Source: Jiangella endophytica (GTDB lineage: Bacteria > Actinomycetota > Actinomycetes > Jiangellales > Jiangellaceae). Taken from it: DNA of 64,000 nt. The stretch's first letter is position 1. Every line of letters begins with the position of its first letter. The stretch spans positions 156,979 through 220,978 of the forward strand of contig NZ_QVAI01000014.1 of assembly GCF_003427025.1 (NCBI RefSeq), given 5' to 3'. A program made the position numbers and the translations under genes. Positions 59,302 through 64,000 of this stretch are shown here, one piece after another. The notes beneath the pieces are model-generated. The model saw only the letters and a program-made list of their open reading frames with translations, was not told the origin of the DNA and searched no databases.

Positions 59302-60666
59302 TCAGCCGAGGTCGAGGTCGCGGAGCGCGTCCTGGATGCCGCGGTGGATGGTCGGGTAGGCGTAGATCATGTGCCGCAGCCGCTCCACCGGGACGCGCCC
59401 GTGCACCGCGACCGACAGCGCTCCCAGCACCTCGCCACCGGTCGGCCCGGCCGACGTGGCGCCCACCAGGACCCCCTGGCCGGCGTCGGCGACCAGCTTG
59501 ATGAAGCCGTCGTTGCCGGCCTTGTGGATCCAGCCGCGTGACGTCGACGGGACCTGCGTGCTGCCGGTGCGCACGTCCAGCCCGGCGTCGCGCGCCTGCG
59601 CCTCGGTGAGCCCGACGGCGCCGATCTCCGGGTCCATGAACGTCACCCGGGGCAGCGCGCGGTAGTCGGCCGGTGGGCCGTCCTGGCCGAGGACGTCGCG
59701 GGTGACGATGTCGGCCTGGTAGGTCGCCATGTGGGTGAACGCGCCGTGCCCGACGACGTCGCCGACGCCCCACAGCCGCTCACCGGCCCGCAGGTGGTCG
59801 TCGACCGCGAGGAAGCGAGCGGACGGGTCGAGCCCCACGGTGTCGACGCCGATGGCCGCGAGGTCGGTGCGCCGGCCGACGGCCACCAGCAGCTTCTCGG
59901 CGCTCAGCTGCACGCCGTCGCCGAGCGTGACGGTGAACCGCTCGCCGTCGTGCCGCACGGACTCGGCCGCGGCACCCACCCGCACCTCGACGCCTTCGGC
60001 GCCCAGCACCCGCGCGGCCAGCTCGGACGACTCGGGCTCCTCGACGCCGAGCAGCCGGTCGGACGCCTCGACGACGGTGACCTGGACGCCGAACCGGCCC
60101 AGCGCCTGCGCCAGCTCCAGCCCGATGGCGCCGCCGCCGAGCACCAGCAGCGACGCCGGCAGCTCCTTGGCCTGGACGGCGTCGCGGTTGGTCCAGTACG
60201 GCGTGCCGTCGAGGCCGTCGATGGGCGGCACGAACGGCGCCGTCCCGGTGCCGACGACCACCGCGCGGCTCGCCTCGTACACCGTGCCGTCGACCTCGAC
60301 CCGGCCCGGACCGGCCAGGCGCCCCCAGCCGCGGACGAACCGGCCGCCCTTGCCGGTGAAGCGGTCGACGGCGACCTGGTCGTTCCAGTCGTCGGTGGCT
60401 TCGTCGCGGATGCGCGCCGCGACCGGTGCCCAGTCGGGCGTGACGTCCGCGTGGCCGGCCATGCCGTCGCTCCGCCGGCCCTCGGCCAGCAGATCGGCCG
60501 ACCGGATGATCATCTTGGTCGGGATGCAGCCGAAGTAGGGGCATTCGCCGCCGACCAGCCGGCCCTCGATGCCGATGACGTTCAGACCCGCCTCGGCCAG
60601 GGATCCGGCGACCTGCTCACCGCCCACGCCGAGTCCGAGCACCACCACGTCGACCTGCTCGCTCAT
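59302..60666 (-). CDS. FAD-dependent pyridine nucleotide-disulfide oxidoreductase
   Basis: Flavoprotein of 454 residues in the lipoamide dehydrogenase/mercuric reductase family. FAD motif VVVLGLGVGGEQVAGSL; redox-active pair C42 and C47 in GGECPYFGCIPTK; NAD(P) motif LLVLGGGAIGLELAQAL. The C-terminal active-site stretch reads YAYPTIHRGIQDAL, where dihydrolipoamide dehydrogenases have His-x-His-Pro-Thr, so lipoamide is an unlikely substrate and a low-molecular-weight disulfide or quinone is more probable. ATG 60666 has GGAGG upstream. Convergent with the M23 gene (4 bases apart). Confidence 0.88.
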   Translation of the reverse strand: MSEQVDVVVLGLGVGGEQVAGSLAEAGLNVIGIEGRLVGGECPYFGCIPTKMIIRSADLLAEGRRSDGMAGHADVTPDWAPVAARIRDEATDDWNDQVAVDRFTGKGGRFVRGWGRLAGPGRVEVDGTVYEASRAVVVGTGTAPFVPPIDGLDGTPYWTNRDAVQAKELPASLLVLGGGAIGLELAQALGRFGVQVTVVEASDRLLGVEEPESSELAARVLGAEGVEVRVGAAAESVRHDGERFTVTLGDGVQLSAEKLLVAVGRRTDLAAIGVDTVGLDPSARFLAVDDHLRAGERLWGVGDVVGHGAFTHMATYQADIVTRDVLGQDGPPADYRALPRVTFMDPEIGAVGLTEAQARDAGLDVRTGSTQVPSTSRGWIHKAGNDGFIKLVADAGQGVLVGATSAGPTGGEVLGALSVAVHGRVPVERLRHMIYAYPTIHRGIQDALRDLDLG

Positions 60667-60762
60667 CGCACCTCCCGTGTTGCCGCCGAGCCTATGTCGA
60701 TTCCCGCGCACCTCGTTCGTCAACGGTGATAGACAGCCACCGAGACGGAAGGACGAGGCGTC

Positions 60763-61116
60763 ATGAAGTACATGCTCATGTTGTTCGAGCAGGACACCGA
60801 CTGGGACGCGGTGCCGGAGGCCGAGCGCACGGCGGCGCTGGACGAGCATGCGGCGTTCATCGCCTACCTGCGGGGGCGCGGCATCGAGTTCTCCGGCGAG
60901 GCGCTGCGGCCGTCGACGACGGCGACCACGCTGCGTCCGGCCGGTCCGGACCAGGACCTGCTGGTGACCGACGGCCCGTACGTCGAGCTGAAGGAGAACC
61001 TCGCCGGCTTCTATATCGTCGAGGCCGCCGATCTCGACGACGCCGTCGAGATCGCCCGGCACTGCCCGACCGGCACCGGCACGGAGATCCGGCCGCTGTG
61101 GGGCACCGGGACGTGA
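60763..61116 (+). CDS. YciI-like DGPF-domain protein, partner of an ECF42 sigma factor
   Basis: Protein of 117 residues with the usual start MKYMLMLFEQDTDWD and the motif VTDGPYVELKENLAGFYIVE, the variant DGPY form of the family. DGPF proteins are genetically linked to ECF42 sigma factors and are thought to influence them, though no direct inhibition is established. Here the linkage is tight: the stop at 61116 overlaps the sigma factor start as GTGA. It has about 45-residue blocks in common with the orphan copy at 31.8 kb. Confidence 0.9.
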   Translation: MKYMLMLFEQDTDWDAVPEAERTAALDEHAAFIAYLRGRGIEFSGEALRPSTTATTLRPAGPDQDLLVTDGPYVELKENLAGFYIVEAADLDDAVEIARHCPTGTGTEIRPLWGTGT

Positions 61117-62354
61117 CCGACGCGGTCGGCACCATCGCCGGCGCGGTCGCCGACGCGCACCGCCGTGGCTGGGCGCGAGTCCTGGCCACGGTGGTCCGCG
61201 TCACCCGCGACCTCGACGCCGCGGAGGACGCCGTCCAGGAGGCGTTCGCCGCGGCCGTCGAGCTCTGGCCGCGCCAGGGCGTTCCGGACGACACCACCGG
61301 CTGGCTGACGACCGTCGCCCGCAACCGCGCCCTGGACGCCATGCGGCGGCAGCGGACGCTGGCCCGCAAACTGCCGCTGCTGATCGTGCCGGGCGACGAC
61401 GCGCCCGCGGGCCGGGAGACGATCGAGGACGAGCGGCTGCGGCTGGTCTTCACCTGTTGCCACCCGGCGCTGTCGCTGCCGGCCCGGGTCGCGTTGACCC
61501 TACGGCTGGTGTGCGGCGTGCCGACGCCCGACGTCGCGCGGCTGTTCCTGGTGCCGCAGCCGACGATGGCGGCCCGGCTGACCCGCGCGAAGAAGAAGAT
61601 CCAGGCAGCCGGGATCCCGTACCGGGTGCCGGCCGATCACGAGCTGCCGGACCGGCTGCCGGCCGCGCTGGCGGTGGTGTCGCTGCTGCTCACCGAGGGC
61701 CACACGGCCTCGCGCGGCGCGGCGCTGGGCCGGCCGGAGCTGGTCGGCACGGCGACGGAACTGGCCGAGGTGCTGGCCGAGCTGATGCCGGACGAGGCCG
61801 AGGTGCTGGGCCTGCTGGCGACGGTGCGGCTGGCGGCGGCTCGGCGGCCGGGGCGACTGGACGGTGACGGCGGGCTGGTGCTGCTGTCGTCGCAGGACCG
61901 GTCCCGCTGGGATCGCGGGCTGGTCGAGGCGGGCTGTGAACTGGCGGCGCGGGCCATGCGGCGGACGGTGCCGGGACGGGCCGGTCCGTACGCGCTGCAC
62001 GCGGCGATCGCGGCGGTGCACTCGGAGGCTCAGTCGTACGAGGAGACCGACTGGGCACAGGTCGTCGCGCTCTACGACCTGCTGGTGGCCGCCGCGCCGT
62101 CACCCGTGACGGAGCTGGCCCGGGTGGCCGCACGGTCGCACGTCACAGGGCCCGCGGCGGCGCTGGACGAGGTCGCCGCACTGGCCACGCGACTCGGTGG
62201 GTACTACGGGGTGCCGGCGGTCCGGGCCGACCTGCTGCGGCGGCTGGGCCGGAACGTGGAAGCGGCGGCCTCCTACGAGGAGGCCGCCGCGTTGACCGGC
62301 AACGATGTGGAACGCTCGTACCTGCTGGCTCAGGCCGCCGAGCTGGCGCGGTAG
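61113..62354 (+). CDS. ECF42-type RNA polymerase sigma factor
   Basis: Sigma factor of 413 residues. Region 2 is near 20-85 (TRDLDAAEDAVQEAFAAAVE, WLTTVARNRALDAMRR) and region 4 near 110-170 (LPARVALTLRLVCGVPTPD). A long C-terminal helical extension (about 190-413) contains VSLLLTEGHTASRGAALG and TPR-like helices, the hallmark of ECF42. In this group the extension takes the place of an anti-sigma factor. GTG 61113 overlaps the DGPF gene stop by 4 bases, implying coupled translation. Target genes are often DGPF genes themselves. Confidence 0.92.
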   Translation: MTDAVGTIAGAVADAHRRGWARVLATVVRVTRDLDAAEDAVQEAFAAAVELWPRQGVPDDTTGWLTTVARNRALDAMRRQRTLARKLPLLIVPGDDAPAGRETIEDERLRLVFTCCHPALSLPARVALTLRLVCGVPTPDVARLFLVPQPTMAARLTRAKKKIQAAGIPYRVPADHELPDRLPAALAVVSLLLTEGHTASRGAALGRPELVGTATELAEVLAELMPDEAEVLGLLATVRLAAARRPGRLDGDGGLVLLSSQDRSRWDRGLVEAGCELAARAMRRTVPGRAGPYALHAAIAAVHSEAQSYEETDWAQVVALYDLLVAAAPSPVTELARVAARSHVTGPAAALDEVAALATRLGGYYGVPAVRADLLRRLGRNVEAAASYEEAAALTGNDVERSYLLAQAAELAR

Positions 62355-62478
62355 CCGCCTGGGGCATCGGCGCTGCGGCCGGAGACGCACCATAGCCACA
62401 GGGCCGGCGGCCGCACCCCGCGGCGGGCCACCCCCGGCCGGTGCGGGCCCCGGCAGCCCAACGAGAAACGAGCGAGGC

Positions 62479-62495
62479 GAGCGGCCCCGCCGCTC
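62479..62495. terminator. 7-bp stem-loop between convergent sigma and L31 genes
   Basis: GAGCGGC (62479-62485) pairs perfectly with GCCGCTC (62489-62495) around a 3-base loop, and an outer CGAGC/GCTCG pair brackets it. It lies 18 bases beyond the L31 stop on the minus strand. The rest of the 158-base gap holds no gene. Confidence 0.55.
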
Positions 62496-62512
62496 ACCCC
62501 GCTCGCCCCTTC

Positions 62513-62770
62513 TCAACTCGCGGCCGAACTCGCGCTATAGCGCCGGCGGAACTTCTCCACCTGGCCCGCGGAGTCCAGGATCCGCGTCCTCCCCGTGTAG
62601 AACGGGTGGCTCGCGGACGAGATCTCGACGTCGACGACCGGGTAGGTGTTCCCGTCCTCCCACACGACGGTCTGCTCGGTGCGGGCAGTCGAGCGGGTGA
62701 GGAACGCCATGCCGGCGTCGGCGTCGCGGTAGACCACCGGCCGGTAGTCGGGGTGGATGCGATTCTTCAC
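62513..62770 (-). CDS. rpmE2: 50S ribosomal protein L31, zinc-free type B
   Basis: Ribosomal protein of 85 residues. The start [16 protein letters not shown] and the block [24 protein letters not shown] are characteristic of L31 type B. There are no cysteines, so it cannot bind zinc; it is the C-minus paralogue that replaces the zinc-binding L31 when zinc is scarce. The GTG 62770 start follows AAGGAGG at good spacing. A Zur-box-like palindrome lies 14 bases upstream. No other ribosomal genes are adjacent, which fits a zinc-responsive stand-alone copy. Confidence 0.93.
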   Translation of the reverse strand: MKNRIHPDYRPVVYRDADAGMAFLTRSTARTEQTVVWEDGNTYPVVDVEISSASHPFYTGRTRILDSAGQVEKFRRRYSASSAAS

Positions 62771-62783
62771 GACAGCCTCCTTC

Positions 62784-62798
62784 TGATTGTCGTTCTCA
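62784..62798 (-). promoter_or_regulatory. Zur-box-like site upstream of L31 type B
   Basis: On the minus strand the 15-mer TGAGAACGACAATCA matches 10 of 15 positions of the actinobacterial Zur consensus core TGAAAATGATTTTCA. It lies just ahead of the ribosome site of the L31 gene, where Zur repression is known in related bacteria. Match quality is moderate. Confidence 0.45.
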
Positions 62799-62858
62799 AC
62801 AACACGTCTGGATGCCGGGACATTCCCGCGCACGCCGGCGGCCGGTATTCTCGACGTC

Positions 62859-63068
62859 GTGCCGACCTACGAGTTCCGCTGCCGCTCCTGCGGCTCGACC
62901 TTCGACGTCGTCCGGCCCATGGCCGACGCGGGCGCCGCGACACCCTGCCCGGCCGGCCACGACGACACCGTCAAGCTGCTGACCACCGTGGGCCTGTCCG
63001 GCCGCGCCGGCGCCGCGCCCTCGGGTGGCGGCGGAGGCTGCTGCGGGGGCGCCTGCGGCTGCGGCTGA
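62859..63068 (+). CDS. FmdB-family zinc-ribbon protein
   Basis: Very small protein of 69 residues from GTG 62859. The zinc ribbon is formed by C8 and C11 ([14 protein letters not shown]) and probably C30 with a nearby His (TPCPAGH), the second pair being atypical because a single Cys is followed by AGH. The C-terminus is a Gly/Cys-rich tail (GGGGGCCGGACGCG) that could bind metal. FmdB proteins are putative regulators linked to amide and formamide use, with little proof. It is divergent from the L31 gene across 88 bases and may share its zinc control. Confidence 0.85.
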   Translation: MPTYEFRCRSCGSTFDVVRPMADAGAATPCPAGHDDTVKLLTTVGLSGRAGAAPSGGGGGCCGGACGCG

Positions 63069-63122
63069 TCCACCGCTCGACAGGTCCAGGCCGGCAACCG
63101 GGCCGGCCGAGGGGGGACCGCG

Positions 63123-64000
63123 ATGAACGTCCACCACAACGCCATCGTCATCAACTGGGCCGACGAGGCCGAGCGGCTGTGCGCCGCGGTCGCCGACGAC
63201 GCCGCCTGGTACACGTCGGTGGCCCGCGAGCTGACTCGGCCGGATGACCGGCTGGCCGTCGACATCGGCTGCGGCGGCGCGGGCATGGCCTGTGCGCTGG
63301 GGGCGGCGCTGCCGCCGGCCGCGTTCGTCGTCGGGGTCGACGGCGACGGCGAGGTGCTCGACGCGGCGCGCCGGCGCATCGTCGAGTCCGGCGTCGACGA
63401 CGGCCACATCCGGCTGCTGCGCGCCGACCTCGACACCGACCTCGCCGTGCTGCCACTGGTGGCCCGCAGCGCCGACATCATCTGGGCGGCGTCGGCGATC
63501 CACCACCTCGCCGACCAGCAGGCGGCCATCGACGCACTGGCGGCTCTGCTCGCGCCCGGCGGCCGGCTGGCGCTGGCCGAGGGCGGCCTGCCCGCCCAGC
63601 ATCTGCCGTGGGACGTCGGCGTCGGCGACCCCGGCATCGAGGTGCGGCTGGCCGCCGCCGAGGACCGCTGGTTCGCCCGCATGCGCGCCGGCGTCCCGGG
63701 CAGCGTGCCGATGCCGTACGGCTGGCCGACCGCGCTGCGCCGAGCCGGCCTCGTCGACGTCACCACCAAGACGTTCACGTTCGAGCGGCCGGTGCCGTTG
63801 TGCGCGGAGGACCTGCACGCGGTGCTGCTCAGCCTCCGCCACCGGGTCGACCGCGCGGACGTCGACGGCGAGCTCCGCCCGGCGGACAAGGCGGCCTGGG
63901 ACCGGCTGCTGGACCCCGGCGACGACGCCTGGCTCGGCCGCCGCGACGACGTGTACTCACTCAGCGCGCGCAGCGTCCACCTCGGGCACCGCACGGCGGT
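63123..64000 (+). CDS. class I SAM-dependent methyltransferase, 3' end outside window
   Basis: At least 292 codons from ATG 63123, open to the window edge. SAM motif I is AVDIGCGGAGMACALGA (about residues 48-64), followed by FVVGVDGDGEVLDAARRR with the ribose-binding acidic residue. The post-motif region is IIWAASAIHHLAD, and LLAPGGRLALAEGG is motif III. The acceptor is unknown. GGGGGGACC lies just upstream as a possible ribosome site. It follows the FmdB gene by 54 bases and could be co-transcribed. Confidence 0.85.
   Translation, partial: MNVHHNAIVINWADEAERLCAAVADDAAWYTSVARELTRPDDRLAVDIGCGGAGMACALGAALPPAAFVVGVDGDGEVLDAARRRIVESGVDDGHIRLLRADLDTDLAVLPLVARSADIIWAASAIHHLADQQAAIDALAALLAPGGRLALAEGGLPAQHLPWDVGVGDPGIEVRLAAAEDRWFARMRAGVPGSVPMPYGWPTALRRAGLVDVTTKTFTFERPVPLCAEDLHAVLLSLRHRVDRADVDGELRPADKAAWDRLLDPGDDAWLGRRDDVYSLSARSVHLGHRTA

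Overview
This is about 64 kb of very GC-rich chromosome, packed with genes on both strands. Codons end in G or C, GTG starts are common, and stop/start overlaps of the GTGA or ATGA type recur. The gene set points to a soil-type actinomycete: F420/deazaflavin-type enzymes, AfsR-like STAND regulators, many TetR, ArsR, HxlR and AraC regulators, ECF sigma factors with SnoaL or DGPF partners, a CGNR zinc-finger protein, Tat-exported carbohydrate enzymes and an S8 protease with a TrmB/LuxR-type regulator. A Jiangella-like or Streptomyces-like organism would fit, but the genus cannot be fixed from this window. I saw no rRNA, tRNA, CRISPR array, phage module or intact insertion sequence.

Layout. 1-5.3 kb: a carbohydrate locus with the end of a solute-binding protein, two ABC permeases, a Tat-exported beta-helix protein and a Tat-exported GH26-like protein, followed by a sugar acetyltransferase and an NmrA-like protein. 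6.8-10.1 kb: a scarred stretch with an MFS transporter carrying a 120-residue Pro-rich insert and a reading-frame slip, a frameshifted AbiEi/DUF559 gene and an ArsR remnant. 10.1-12.3 kb: two tandem M14 carboxypeptidases. 12.5-17.4 kb: a methyltransferase and phosphoesterase pair, then an efflux pump, SnoaL protein and sigma factor operon facing its TetR regulator across two operators. 17.4-28.6 kb: two AfsR-like STAND regulators, an SDR, a sialidase, an LLM flavin enzyme with a divergent TetR, and an imine-reductase-like enzyme. 28.7-44.6 kb: small regulator and enzyme pairs, mostly divergent or translationally coupled (DUF1089/CGNR, ArsR/SRPBCC, HxlR/ferredoxin reductase, phytanoyl-CoA dioxygenase/AraC), a KhtT/KhtU-like antiporter and a Uma2/ADH pair. 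44.6-53.8 kb: a 1332-residue fusion of caspase fold and SF1 helicase, a TrmB/LuxR-type regulator, and a 1293-residue subtilase transcribed away from it. 53.9-64 kb: a phosphotransferase, a GH63-like hydrolase with a divergent ROK regulator, an M23 peptidase, a flavin disulfide reductase, a DGPF/ECF42 pair, zinc-free L31, an FmdB-like protein and a partial methyltransferase.

Three non-coding observations stand out. First, a dispersed element, CCCGCCC-N24-GGGCGGG followed by CACCGACA, occurs at 22.2, 31.6 and 57.4 kb. Two copies lie between convergent genes; the third lies inside a reading frame as an apparent 72-bp in-frame insertion. Second, there are clear palindromic operators next to TetR, ArsR, HxlR and TrmB/LuxR-type genes. 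Third, three altered genes lie in a row at 7.8-10.05 kb. The best candidate for an undescribed system is the caspase/helicase protein at 44.6-48.6 kb, because its predicted caspase His and its Walker A Thr/Ser are both replaced while the overall architecture is intact. Family assignments come from motif recognition only; no database search was possible.
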